Shown here piece by piece: positions 1-6,513 of a DNA stretch of 6,679 nt. A program made the translations under genes and the position numbers. The stretch's first letter is position 1; every line of letters starts with the position of its first letter. The stretch is from Clostridia bacterium. Its GTDB lineage: Bacteria > Bacillota > Clostridia > Oscillospirales > CAG-272. The notes below the pieces were generated by a model. It was given only the letters and a program-made list of their open reading frames with translations, searched no databases and was not told the DNA's origin. The DNA lies in the NCBI GenBank assembly GCA_017456685.1, contig JAFTIV010000173.1:1-6679 (forward strand), written 5' to 3'.

Positions 1-491
1 AGGTCCTTAAGACCGTGGAACTTCTCGGGGAGTGGAATGAGAGATTTTGCAAGCAGGGTTGCCTTCTTTGCGTGAATAGAAACCTCGCCTGTTCTTGTGC
101 GGAAAAGCACACCCTCAACACCGATTATATCACCGATATCCCACTTTTTGAAGGCTGCATAATCATCGTCGCCAAGGTCGTTTCTTGATACATAGAGCTG
201 TACCTTACCCTGCTCGTCCATAAGGTGAGCAAAGGATGCCTTACCCATTATACGACGGCTCATCATTCTTCCAGCAACGCTAACCTTGATTTCCTCGCCC
301 TCAGCAAGCTCAGCCTCGCGTGCCTCAAATTCCTTTATTGCATCTTGGCTAAGTGCGGTTACATCATACTTTGTGATTTCAAATGGGTTCGCACCTGCCT
401 CGCAAAGAGCGCTAAGCTTATCGCGTCTTATTTGCAAAAGCTCGTTAAGCTCAAGCTCCTCATTTACATTTTGATTATTATTCTCTTGCAT
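1..491 (-). CDS. lysS: Lysyl-tRNA synthetase, class II, N-terminal part (cut by window edge)
   Basis: The product charges tRNA-Lys with lysine in the cytoplasm. Only the first 163 codons are in the window; the gene runs off the left edge. The visible part is the N-terminal helical extension followed by the anticodon-binding OB-fold. From about residue 62 it reads as the conserved class II LysRS segment, with VAGRMMSRR, then MGKASFAHLMDEQGKVQLYV, then a WDIGDIIGVEG strand and FRTRTGEVSI, ending in PLPEKFHGLKD just before the motif 1 region. The ATG at 491 is preceded by AAGGAAAA, which overlaps the greA stop codon. Only 10 bases separate greA and lysS, so they are almost certainly co-transcribed. 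The class II catalytic motifs 1-3 lie outside the window, so catalytic integrity cannot be judged. Family identity is very secure. Confidence 0.97.
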   Translation of the reverse strand, partial: MQENNNQNVNEELELNELLQIRRDKLSALCEAGANPFEITKYDVTALSQDAIKEFEAREAELAEGEEIKVSVAGRMMSRRIMGKASFAHLMDEQGKVQLYVSRNDLGDDDYAAFKKWDIGDIIGVEGVLFRTRTGEVSIHAKKATLLAKSLIPLPEKFHGLKD

Positions 492-501
492 AGTATTTTC
501 C

Positions 502-975
502 TTATTTTGTCTTGAAGAAATTCAAGATTTTTGCTTCCTTTTCGCCATTTGGTGTCTCGATAACTACAGTTGCGCCCTTCTTGTTTCCTACAACAGCCCT
601 ACCGATTGGGGACTGGTCTGAGATTTTCTTGTTAATCGGGTCAACCTCGTTTGAGCCTACGATATGGTAGGTAACCTCCTTACCATCTGCATACTTAAGA
701 ACTACAGATGTGCCGAGAGCAACTACATTCTTTATTACATCGGTATCAACAACCTCTGCGTTTTTGATGAGATACTCAAGCTCAGCAATTCTTGCCTCAA
801 CCTTAGCCTGCTGATCTCTTGCCTCGTCGTACTCACTGTTCTCCGAAAGGTCACCAAAGCTTCTTGCAACCTTAAGCTGCTCCTTTACCTCCTGACGGCG
901 GACATTTTTGAGGTATTCGTATTCCTCTTGAAGCTTCGCAAAGCCTTCCTTTGTATATTTGGTCTTCTGTTCCAT
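502..975 (-). CDS. greA: Transcription elongation factor GreA
   Basis: GreA binds in the secondary channel of RNA polymerase and stimulates cleavage of backtracked nascent RNA, rescuing stalled complexes. The 157-residue product matches the usual GreA length of about 158. The N-terminal coiled coil (about residues 1-74) carries the hallmark tip GDLSENSEYDEARDQQ, including the acidic residues that coordinate the catalytic metal. The C-terminal FKBP-like domain (about 80-157) contains the family signature ISDQSPIGRAVVGNKKGA. The frame stays open to a GTG at 984, but AGGTGA at 981-986 lies five bases before the ATG at 975 and overlaps that GTG, so the ATG is preferred. The gene lies 35 bases after the S41 protease stop and 10 bases before lysS, suggesting a protease-greA-lysS transcript. 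Confidence 0.97.
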   Translation of the reverse strand: MEQKTKYTKEGFAKLQEEYEYLKNVRRQEVKEQLKVARSFGDLSENSEYDEARDQQAKVEARIAELEYLIKNAEVVDTDVIKNVVALGTSVVLKYADGKEVTYHIVGSNEVDPINKKISDQSPIGRAVVGNKKGATVVIETPNGEKEAKILNFFKTK

Positions 976-980
976 TTCGT

Positions 981-986
981 TCACCT
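981..986 (-). promoter_or_regulatory. Ribosome binding site deciding the greA start
   Basis: The coding strand reads AGGTGA five bases before the ATG at 975. An alternative in-frame GTG at 984 falls inside this site, so the site argues for a 157-residue rather than a 160-residue GreA. Confidence 0.7.
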
Positions 987-988
987 AA

Positions 989-1000
989 GCGCGCTCGCGC
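989..1000 (-). other. Short GC-only hairpin just before the greA ribosome binding site
   Basis: The 12 bases GCGCGAGCGCGC (coding strand) can fold into a 4-bp GCGC stem with a GAGC loop, in the 35-base gap between the protease stop and the greA start. No T-run follows, so it is not a terminator. It could affect translation or processing of the polycistronic mRNA. It is short and may have no function. Confidence 0.3.
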
Positions 1001-1010
1001 CCTTTCATAA

Positions 1011-2306
1011 TTAGTTATTATATCCAAGCTCACGGCATGCCTCAAGGAGCTGATTGTCCTCTTGGTCGGTAAGCTTGAAAAGGTTTTTGCTTTTGAGTGC
1101 CTCATCAAGCTCAACTGTCTTGTGAGGTGTTACCCCTATTCCGTCGTAATTAACATCACAGGGTGGGTTGTATTTGTTAGTTGAGAGCTTTAGCCCTGCT
1201 CCGTCGGGAAGCATATAGGTTGTTTGCATTGTGCCCTTACCAAACGAGGTTACGCCGACAATTGTTGCGCGGTTATAATCTCTTAGTGCCGAGGCAAAGA
1301 GCTCAGCGGCAGAGGCGGTATTTTCGTTTATAAGCACTGCAAGCTTAATGCTTGGGTCAAGGCATTGTGCATTTGAGGTTAGCTTTTGGACAAGAGTGCC
1401 ATAAGCGTTTCTCACATAGCACAAATCTCCCTCGGGAAGCAGATAGTCAAGAGAGCCGATGACACCATCGAGCGTTCCGCCCGGATTGTTTCTAACATCG
1501 AACACAACTGAGGTGCATCCCTGTGCAACAAGCGTATCAACTGCGCTTATAAGCTGTTGCGAGGTGGTGTTGTTAAACTCTGTAATTCTAACAATACCGA
1601 TTGAATTATCAAGTGAATATTTTCTATGGGTTACTGTAACTATTTTAATTTCATCGCGCATAACCTCGAAGGTAAGCTCGGTGCCGTTTCGCAGAATTAC
1701 AAGGGTAACATATGTTCCCTTTTCTCCCTTTACGGCATTTATTGCAGAATAGTAATTATCTGCGCTTGCCTTAACTCCGTCAACGGATAAAATTATATCT
1801 GTAGCAAGTATTCCCGCCCTCTCGGCTGGAGAGTCAGGAACGGTTGAGATAACCTCTATGGCATCGTGCTCCTCGTTATAAATAACATTCACACCTATGC
1901 CGTACATTTTGCCGTCTGCCTCTTGAAATAGCGACTCCAGATCGTTTGCGGTGTAATACTCTCCATATTTATCACCGATGCCCTGAATGTAGCCATTCAT
2001 TAGGTAGTAGGTCAAGCGCTCCTCGTCGATTTGACCGACATAGAGTGAGCGATAGTAGGTATCTATATACGAAAGCTTTTCAAAAAGCTCCGTGTTTTTT
2101 TGGTCATCAGGCAATGCCTCGTACATTTCGTTTATCGAGGCGAAGCTCTGCTCGAGCTGCTTAATGCTGTCGTTATACGCCTGCTGAAGCCTCATCTCTG
2201 CCTTTTTTGCGGTTACTGTGGTTAGAATAAAGGTAAGCTCAAAGGTTAAGATAACGGCAATAAGACATATAATAACAGTCCAAAGGACACTTATTTTCTT
2301 TTGCAT
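1011..2306 (-). CDS. S41-family C-terminal processing protease (CtpA/CtpB type), membrane-anchored
   Basis: This is a 431-residue serine protease of MEROPS family S41, which uses a PDZ domain to recognise substrate C-termini. An N-terminal hydrophobic segment (about residues 6-32) is an uncleaved anchor or signal peptide, placing the enzyme outside the membrane. A helical region follows (about 33-125), then a PDZ domain (about 133-220, starting GIGVNVIYNE and including DSPAERAGILATDIILSVDG), then the protease core with VRNNPGG at 271-277. The catalytic residues are visible: Ser332 in TASAAE, Lys357 in SFGKGTMQ and Gln361. The Ser-Lys-Gln spacing (25 and 29 residues) equals that of Bacillus subtilis CtpB. 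The frame extends upstream to 2363, but that extension covers a hairpin; AAAGG seven bases before the ATG at 2306 supports the shorter form. The substrate is unknown; envelope protein maturation or sporulation signalling are possible roles. Confidence 0.93.
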   Translation of the reverse strand: MQKKISVLWTVIICLIAVILTFELTFILTTVTAKKAEMRLQQAYNDSIKQLEQSFASINEMYEALPDDQKNTELFEKLSYIDTYYRSLYVGQIDEERLTYYLMNGYIQGIGDKYGEYYTANDLESLFQEADGKMYGIGVNVIYNEEHDAIEVISTVPDSPAERAGILATDIILSVDGVKASADNYYSAINAVKGEKGTYVTLVILRNGTELTFEVMRDEIKIVTVTHRKYSLDNSIGIVRITEFNNTTSQQLISAVDTLVAQGCTSVVFDVRNNPGGTLDGVIGSLDYLLPEGDLCYVRNAYGTLVQKLTSNAQCLDPSIKLAVLINENTASAAELFASALRDYNRATIVGVTSFGKGTMQTTYMLPDGAGLKLSTNKYNPPCDVNYDGIGVTPHKTVELDEALKSKNLFKLTDQEDNQLLEACRELGYNN

Positions 2307-2313
2307 TTTATTG

Positions 2314-2318
2314 CCTTT
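2314..2318 (-). promoter_or_regulatory. Ribosome binding site deciding the S41 protease start
   Basis: The coding strand carries AAAGG seven bases before the ATG at 2306. The longer in-frame start at 2363 would put the terminator-like hairpin at 2337-2360 inside the coding sequence and add a charged stretch before the membrane segment, so it is rejected. Confidence 0.65.
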
Positions 2319-2336
2319 CGTTTCATTAAAACGCCA

Positions 2337-2360
2337 CAAAAACTCCCGTGGGAGTTTTTG
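2337..2360 (-). terminator. Rho-independent terminator or attenuator after the CdaR/PucR-like gene
   Basis: A 10-bp stem (CAAAAACTCC pairing with GGAGTTTTTG) with a four-base loop starts six bases after the stop codon at 2367. On the minus strand the stem ends in TTTTT, but this is interrupted by GTGGCG, so termination may be partial. The symmetrical A/T flanks also let it act on the plus strand. No convincing promoter separates it from the protease gene, so readthrough may feed that gene. Confidence 0.7.
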
Positions 2361-2366
2361 CATAAA

Positions 2367-3452
2367 TTAGAATTTAATTGGCTTTGCGGTGAGGTAGCGT
2401 CTTACCATAAGTGCTACCTTGAAGGTAATTGCATGGTCGAACTCACGAAGGTCAAGTCCTGTGAGCTTCTTAATCTTCTCAAGTCTATATACGAGAGTGT
2501 TTCTGTGTACAAAGAGCTTTCTTGAGGTTTCCGAAACATTAAGGTTGTTCTCAAAGAAAATTTGAATTGTTTGAAGAGTTTCCTTATCAAGCGTTTCAAG
2601 AGAGCCATGCTTAAAGATTTCCGAAAGATAAATTTCGCAAAGTGTAGTAGGAAGCTGATAAATAAGTCTGCCGATGCCGAGGTTCTCGTAGCTTACGATT
2701 TCCTTCTCGCTCTCGAACACCTTACCAACCTCAATTGCAATTTGTGACTCCTTATATGAGCGCGCAAGGTCCTTTATATTATTTACAACAGTACCGATAC
2801 CGATACCTACGCGACAGTAGAATTCGGTGTTAAGAGTATCGCTAATGCCTTGAGCGAGCTGTTCGATAGCGGCGGTGCTTGTTTCGCCTGCGAGCTCCTT
2901 AACAACAACGATATCCTGCTCGCCGATTGCGATAACATAATCCTTTGTTCTATCTGGGAACATATTTTGAATTATATCGTATGGGAGAATGTCTGTTCTT
3001 GAATAAAATCTTATGAGCAATACAACTCTTGACTCGTTTCCGTCAAAGCGAAGCTCTCTGCTCTTTGCATAAATATCACTTGGAAGAATGTTATCCATAA
3101 TGATATTTTTAATAAATGAGCTCTTGTCAAACTTTTCGTCATAGTAATTTTTGATGTTTGAAAGTGAGATAGCAAGAATTGATGCATATCTTTCAGCAAC
3201 CTTATCCTCGCCCTCTACGAAAAGAATAAAATCAGAGCCTGCGTTTGTACCGATACGGCGATAGGTATAGCCGTCGATTTCCATAGTCTCTGCGCTTAGT
3301 GCCATTTCCTCGCACACATAAGCTCTGCTTTCGCCTATTTTAGAAAGCTCGCTACAAGCGATTACTGCGCCTGTATTGTCAAGCACTCCTATTACACGGT
3401 CAACCGAATCGTGCATTTGATGAATAATGCCCTGGAACAATCTGTTAGACAT
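2367..3452 (-). CDS. CdaR/PucR-family transcriptional regulator
   Basis: This is a 361-residue cytoplasmic DNA-binding regulator. The C-terminal helix-turn-helix (about residues 292-350) is the clearest signature: NNLNVSETSRKLFVHRNTLVYRLEKI followed by TGLDLREFDHAITFKVAL is the PucR-type HTH_30 pattern. The middle (about 140-250) resembles the GGDEF-like domain found in CdaR proteins, with RVGIGIGTVVNNIKDLARSYKES. The first 100 residues, with VIGVLDNTGAVIACSELSKIGES, weakly resemble the sugar-diacid recognition domain, so a small carboxylic acid or sugar-acid ligand is possible, but no adjacent catabolic gene supports one. The start at 3452 has an ideal GGAGG five bases upstream. A longer frame to 3482 would run through the leader and is rejected. 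The gene has its own promoter, with repeated 9-bp motifs on both sides of it that could mediate autoregulation. Targets are unknown. Confidence 0.88.
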   Translation of the reverse strand: MSNRLFQGIIHQMHDSVDRVIGVLDNTGAVIACSELSKIGESRAYVCEEMALSAETMEIDGYTYRRIGTNAGSDFILFVEGEDKVAERYASILAISLSNIKNYYDEKFDKSSFIKNIIMDNILPSDIYAKSRELRFDGNESRVVLLIRFYSRTDILPYDIIQNMFPDRTKDYVIAIGEQDIVVVKELAGETSTAAIEQLAQGISDTLNTEFYCRVGIGIGTVVNNIKDLARSYKESQIAIEVGKVFESEKEIVSYENLGIGRLIYQLPTTLCEIYLSEIFKHGSLETLDKETLQTIQIFFENNLNVSETSRKLFVHRNTLVYRLEKIKKLTGLDLREFDHAITFKVALMVRRYLTAKPIKF

Positions 3453-3457
3453 AATTT

Positions 3458-3462
3458 CCTCC
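3458..3462 (-). promoter_or_regulatory. Ribosome binding site deciding the regulator start
   Basis: A perfect GGAGG lies five bases before the ATG at 3452. Two upstream in-frame ATGs, at 3464 and 3482, would each place this site within the coding sequence. Confidence 0.85.
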
Positions 3463-3463
3463 A

Positions 3464-3481
3464 TTTTGTGCAATTTGTGCA
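3464..3481. repeat. Tandem 9-bp motif pair, promoter-proximal (putative operator)
   Basis: Plus strand TTTTGTGCA followed directly by ATTTGTGCA, a 9-bp direct repeat with one mismatch. It lies between the predicted transcription start and the ribosome binding site of the CdaR/PucR-like gene, a location where a bound protein would block transcription. A similar pair lies beyond the -35 box. Its role as a binding site is inferred. Confidence 0.5.
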
Positions 3482-3493
3482 TTCGATATATCT

Positions 3494-3522
3494 ATATTAC
3501 ACTATTTTGGTGCCTTTTTCAA
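3494..3522 (-). promoter_or_regulatory. Sigma-A-type promoter of the CdaR/PucR-like gene
   Basis: On the minus strand, TTGAAA (3517-3522) and TAATAT (3494-3499) are separated by 17 bases. Transcription would start near 3487, giving a leader of about 35 bases before the ATG at 3452. Both boxes differ from consensus by one to two bases. Confidence 0.65.
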
Positions 3523-3539
3523 TAGGTTTTTTGATATTT

Positions 3540-3589
3540 TTTTGTGAATTTTGTACATTTTTTTGGCATTTTGAACAAAAATCACAATT
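3540..3589. repeat. Inverted pairs of the 9-bp motif upstream of the regulator promoter
   Basis: Plus strand TTTTGTGAA-TTTTGTACA (3540-3557) is a 9-bp direct repeat like the one at 3464-3481. A related pair, AATTGTGAT-TTTTGTTCA, lies on the opposite strand (3572-3589), so the two pairs form an inverted repeat; 12 of 13 positions match between 3542-3554 and 3575-3587. The right arm includes the rsmE stop codon. The stem is not followed by a T-run on either strand, which argues against a terminator and for a protein-binding region. Much of it is AT-rich, so part of the similarity may be compositional. Confidence 0.45.
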
Positions 3590-4316
3590 CCGTTTCGTAC
3601 ACAATGCACGATAAAGCGAAGGTTGGTGCGGTTTCGCATCTTAAAATTCGTTTTCCAAGTCCTGCAATTTTTATGCCCATCTCTCTTGCCTTATCTACCT
3701 CTTTTTGGCTGAAGCCACCCTCGGCTCCTATTATTACGGAGATTGATTTTGCGCCCTTGCCCTCTGCAAGAATTTGCTTTAGGCTTTGAGTCCCGTCTCC
3801 CTCATAGCACATAATTGCAAGCTCTGCCTCGCTTGCCCTCGCAATTGCCTCGTTAAAGGACATAGCCTCAAGAACCTCGGGGATTATTCCGCGTCCACTT
3901 TGCTTTGAGGCGCTTTCTGCAATTTTATTATGGCGTGCACATTTTTTAGGTGCGTCCTTTTTGTCTATCTTTGCAATACAGCGCTCTGAGGCAAATGGGA
4001 TTATCTCGCAGGCGCCACAGTCGATTGACTTTTGAATTACAGTTTCAAGCTTATCTCCCTTGGGAATTGCTTGATAGAGGCTTATAAAAGCGGTAGGCTC
4101 AGTATCACTCACACCCTCGGTGTCTATTTTTGCGCGCACCTCTGTATCTGTTATTTCGCTTATTGTACATTCATAAATATGCTTTTGCATATCGCATACG
4201 GTGATGCCCTCGCCCGTTGCCATTCTAAGAGAGCGAGAGATATGATGCGCATCATCACCTGTTATAACGATATAGCCGTCGCTTATCTGCTCTGCTCTTA
4301 TAAAAAATCTCGGCAT
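3582..4316 (-). CDS. rsmE: 16S rRNA (uracil-1498-N3)-methyltransferase RsmE
   Basis: RsmE methylates N3 of U1498 in 16S rRNA, in the decoding region of the 30S subunit, using S-adenosylmethionine. The 244-residue length is normal for the family. The N-terminal PUA-like domain (about residues 1-70) includes DDAHHISRSLRM. The C-terminal SPOUT domain (about 75-244) contains PKGDKLETVIQKSIDCGACEI, then IGAEGGFSQKEV (196-207), and the trefoil-knot cofactor motif LGKRILRCETAP (220-231). The ATG at 4316 has AGGAGT (4321-4326) four bases upstream. In many Clostridia rsmE follows the ribosomal-protein methyltransferase gene prmA; here it stands alone with its own near-consensus promoter, next to a surface-protein gene. 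No strong terminator follows it, so some transcripts may continue into the regulator gene. Confidence 0.96.
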   Translation of the reverse strand: MPRFFIRAEQISDGYIVITGDDAHHISRSLRMATGEGITVCDMQKHIYECTISEITDTEVRAKIDTEGVSDTEPTAFISLYQAIPKGDKLETVIQKSIDCGACEIIPFASERCIAKIDKKDAPKKCARHNKIAESASKQSGRGIIPEVLEAMSFNEAIARASEAELAIMCYEGDGTQSLKQILAEGKGAKSISVIIGAEGGFSQKEVDKAREMGIKIAGLGKRILRCETAPTFALSCIVYETEL

Positions 4317-4351
4317 AATTACTCCTATATAAGTATGAATTATTTATTAGT

Positions 4352-4380
4352 ATTCTAACACTATATATATTATTTGTCAA
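4352..4380 (-). promoter_or_regulatory. Strong sigma-A-type promoter of rsmE
   Basis: On the minus strand, a perfect TTGACA (4375-4380) and TAGAAT (4352-4357) are spaced by 17 bases, with TGT directly before the -10 box (extended -10). The start would be near 4345, leaving a leader of about 28 bases. The -35 box begins two bases after the terminator of the preceding gene. Confidence 0.85.
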
Positions 4381-4382
4381 GC

Positions 4383-4412
4383 AAAAAAGCACCTCGTGTG
4401 AGGTGCTTTTTT
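4383..4412 (-). terminator. Rho-independent terminator of the leucine-rich-repeat gene
   Basis: A perfect 13-bp stem (AAAAAAGCACCTC pairing with GAGGTGCTTTTTT) with a four-base loop lies eight bases beyond the stop codon at 4421. The minus strand gives the classic GC-rich stem followed by TTTTTT. The symmetry also allows termination of any plus-strand transcript. Confidence 0.93.
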
Positions 4413-4420
4413 ATTTTATG

Positions 4421-6409
4421 TTATGACTCGGGCGTGCCATAAACCGCATCGGCGGTAATCAGGTAGAAATCAAAGCCATTGAAGGTCTTTGTTTCAAGGT
4501 CGACACCATCAACACCTGCTTGAATAAAATGAGTAGATGTGTTCTCGCCCTTGGTTGTAGTTACAACAACCGCAGAAACAAGCTTAAGTGTGTAATAGTT
4601 ACCGAGTGAGCCCTCTGTTTCTCCTGTCTTAGAGAAGCCTCTAACCTCAATGCTAATTGAGCTATAATTGAGATTTATAACCTTAACGCTGAAGCCCTTA
4701 GCTCCGTCTGCAAGCTCAAGGGTCTTTCCGTCTATGATATCTGCAACATCGATGTCGCCATTTACCATAAACAAGCCGATTGTTACGCTCTCGCCTGTAA
4801 TTCTTGTGTACTCGCTAAGAAGTAATGTGTCAACAGAATAGCCAACATTTATTCCAAGATATGCCTCTGTTTCAGGATTTGAATAGCCCTTGAATGTGAT
4901 AATAGGAGCCTTTTCCTCGCTTGCTACATAGCCGTCCATTGCGGTGCAGTATGTTGCATTTGAGCAGATACAGCTATATGTGCCCTTTGCTCCAAAGCCA
5001 TTTACATAAGCAAGGCTTTCTACCTTTGTGTGTCCTGTTTCCTTGTATTGAGATACAACCTTGTTGCCACACTCTCTTGAGCATTCAGCATCAACCATAC
5101 AGCTATTTACATCGCCGTAGTTGTGCTCTGCGTCGTAGAATGCGTTACAATTGTTATAGTTGTAAACCACATAATACTTTCCGTCTTCTACTGCCTTTTC
5201 AACGAACTGTGTATCAGTCCAGTTCTTATAATCCTCACTATTCCAATCAAGGTAATTTTCGTGGTTTATTCTTTGCTGGCTATCAGTGCTTGCAAGAAGT
5301 CCTTTAAGTGTGTTCAATTCGGTCAACGAGCCAGTGAAAAAGATTACGCCCTTCAAGCCTGTGCCATGGAACACATGGCTACCAGAAATTGAGCTTGTAG
5401 CTGTTAGAACATTTTTAGAGAGATACAAATATTGAAGTGAGCGCGACTCCCAAAGTAAGCTTTGTCCAACGCTTATGTTCGAAAGTTTTTCACTTAGCCA
5501 TAGCTTATTAAGAGCATAGCAATGCTCGAACGCTCTGTCCTTTATTGTTGTTACAGTATTTGGAAGCTTGAGCTCCTCAAGGCTTGTGCAATAGCCAAAT
5601 GCTCTGTGTCCTATATACTCAAGATTACAGCCCTCTGGGAATGTAACGCTCTCAAGATTTTTGCAGAGGTACATAGAGCCATAGCCATTTCCGCCATCCT
5701 TAATAGTCTTAAGTGCCTTTGGGAAAACAATTTTTCTTATACTCCAACAGCCGAAGAAGGCAGTATCGTTAAGAATGCCACCCTCGTACACTTGACCAGT
5801 GATTTGGTCAAAAGGTGCGTCAGGGTCGATGTAAACCTCTAGAACAGGGGTTGCTTGAACTATACGATTGCTCTCTCTCCATGTGTTTGGGAAATACGCG
5901 AACAAAAGCTCGCTATTTGCAGGCTTATAATCTCCAGTTTGAGCATAAAAACCGTATGCGCTTCCATCAGAAAAGCTCTTTATACCCGCATCATTTGGAA
6001 AGTTAATGCTGACAATATTCTGCTTTGTTACACCAGATGACGAGGTGAACTTATACATACCATTACTTGCGTTGATTGTGCAGTAAGCGGTGTCAGTTGT
6101 AACAAACGATTTAACAGCAACAAAAACAGTATTGTCATCAATAATTGCTTGACCGAGCTTGTACCAAGAAATCGCCTCTCCACCTTGATTTGTTTTTGGC
6201 AATGAGCCTGAATATGCTGTGATTACATCGTTTGCGTCACGAGTACACCAAAGCATTGCGTCCTCAACGGATTTTGAGGAAAGAGCATCAACCTCTGAGT
6301 CAAAATAATAAATGGTTGCCTCGCCATATGTATCAGCGCTTGCGCTAATTGCAAGCATACATACAAGAGCCATTACGATAGCAACAAAAAGAGCTATTCT
6401 TTTTTTCAT
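4421..6409 (-). CDS. Secreted BspA-like leucine-rich-repeat protein
   Basis: This is a 662-residue exported protein of unknown specific function. Residues 1-25 form a signal peptide: MKKR, a hydrophobic core, then SASA with likely cleavage before Asp26. Residues about 205-370 hold BspA/LRR_5-type repeats, for example LESVTFPEGCNLEYIGHRAF, LEELKLPNTVTTIKDRAF and LNKLWLSEKLSNI. Related repeats in other bacteria mediate adhesion to host proteins or other microbes. Residues about 421-488 are Cys-rich (Cys421, 437, 443, 447, 480, 482, 488), possibly a small metal-binding or disulfide module. The C-terminal part (about 503-655) looks like a separate beta-rich domain that I cannot name. There is no LPXTG, SLH, dockerin or C-terminal membrane segment, so retention on the cell is unexplained. 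The ATG at 6409 follows AAGGAG by six bases. It has its own strong promoter and terminator, and is therefore probably monocistronic. Confidence 0.88.
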   Translation of the reverse strand: MKKRIALFVAIVMALVCMLAISASADTYGEATIYYFDSEVDALSSKSVEDAMLWCTRDANDVITAYSGSLPKTNQGGEAISWYKLGQAIIDDNTVFVAVKSFVTTDTAYCTINASNGMYKFTSSSGVTKQNIVSINFPNDAGIKSFSDGSAYGFYAQTGDYKPANSELLFAYFPNTWRESNRIVQATPVLEVYIDPDAPFDQITGQVYEGGILNDTAFFGCWSIRKIVFPKALKTIKDGGNGYGSMYLCKNLESVTFPEGCNLEYIGHRAFGYCTSLEELKLPNTVTTIKDRAFEHCYALNKLWLSEKLSNISVGQSLLWESRSLQYLYLSKNVLTATSSISGSHVFHGTGLKGVIFFTGSLTELNTLKGLLASTDSQQRINHENYLDWNSEDYKNWTDTQFVEKAVEDGKYYVVYNYNNCNAFYDAEHNYGDVNSCMVDAECSRECGNKVVSQYKETGHTKVESLAYVNGFGAKGTYSCICSNATYCTAMDGYVASEEKAPIITFKGYSNPETEAYLGINVGYSVDTLLLSEYTRITGESVTIGLFMVNGDIDVADIIDGKTLELADGAKGFSVKVINLNYSSISIEVRGFSKTGETEGSLGNYYTLKLVSAVVVTTTKGENTSTHFIQAGVDGVDLETKTFNGFDFYLITADAVYGTPES

Positions 6410-6421
6410 AATTTTCTCCTT

Positions 6422-6437
6422 GCGGGTAAGCCCCCGC
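6422..6437 (-). other. GC-rich leader hairpin abutting the ribosome binding site
   Basis: In the predicted leader of the surface-protein gene, GCGGG and CCCGC can pair across a six-base loop. The stem ends exactly where the AAGGAG ribosome binding site (6416-6421) begins. A competing GCCC/GGGC fold overlaps it. GC-rich sequence in an otherwise AT-rich leader suggests a translational or stability role, but five pairs is modest evidence. Confidence 0.35.
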
Positions 6438-6464
6438 GGGCGTATAAAATATTTTTACAAAATA

Positions 6465-6494
6465 ATTATACCATACGCGAGTATATGTTGTCAA
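6465..6494 (-). promoter_or_regulatory. Strong sigma-A-type promoter of the surface-protein gene
   Basis: On the minus strand, a perfect TTGACA (6489-6494) and a perfect TATAAT (6465-6470) are separated by 18 bases, with TGG directly before the -10 box (extended -10). Transcription would start near 6458, giving a leader of about 48 bases. The slightly long spacer contains the short dyad ATAC-TCGC-GTAT. Confidence 0.88.
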
Positions 6495-6513
6495 TATTGC
6501 ACAATTAACAAAT

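Noticed and set aside
985..1008. Seven-codon minus-strand reading frame (MKGRERA) between the protease and greA, possibly a leader peptide
   Set aside because: It has no ribosome binding site, is very short, and covers the GC hairpin; an open frame this small is expected by chance.
2307..2363. 19-codon N-terminal extension of the S41 protease
   Set aside because: It runs through the terminator-like hairpin and lacks a ribosome binding site, whereas the ATG at 2306 has one and puts the membrane segment at the N-terminus.
3453..3482. 10-codon N-terminal extension of the CdaR/PucR-like regulator
   Set aside because: It encodes the leader, including the GGAGG site and the 9-bp motifs, and the ATG at 3452 has the ideal spacing.
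3542..3587. Inverted repeat as the rsmE terminator
   Set aside because: The minus strand after the stem is A-rich, not T-rich, and the 20-base loop is long; an operator-like role fits better.
4921..5307. Plus-strand open frame of 128 codons opposite the surface-protein gene
   Set aside because: It is rich in Cys, His, Leu and Ser as expected for an antisense shadow, has no ribosome binding site, and lies wholly inside a well-supported gene.
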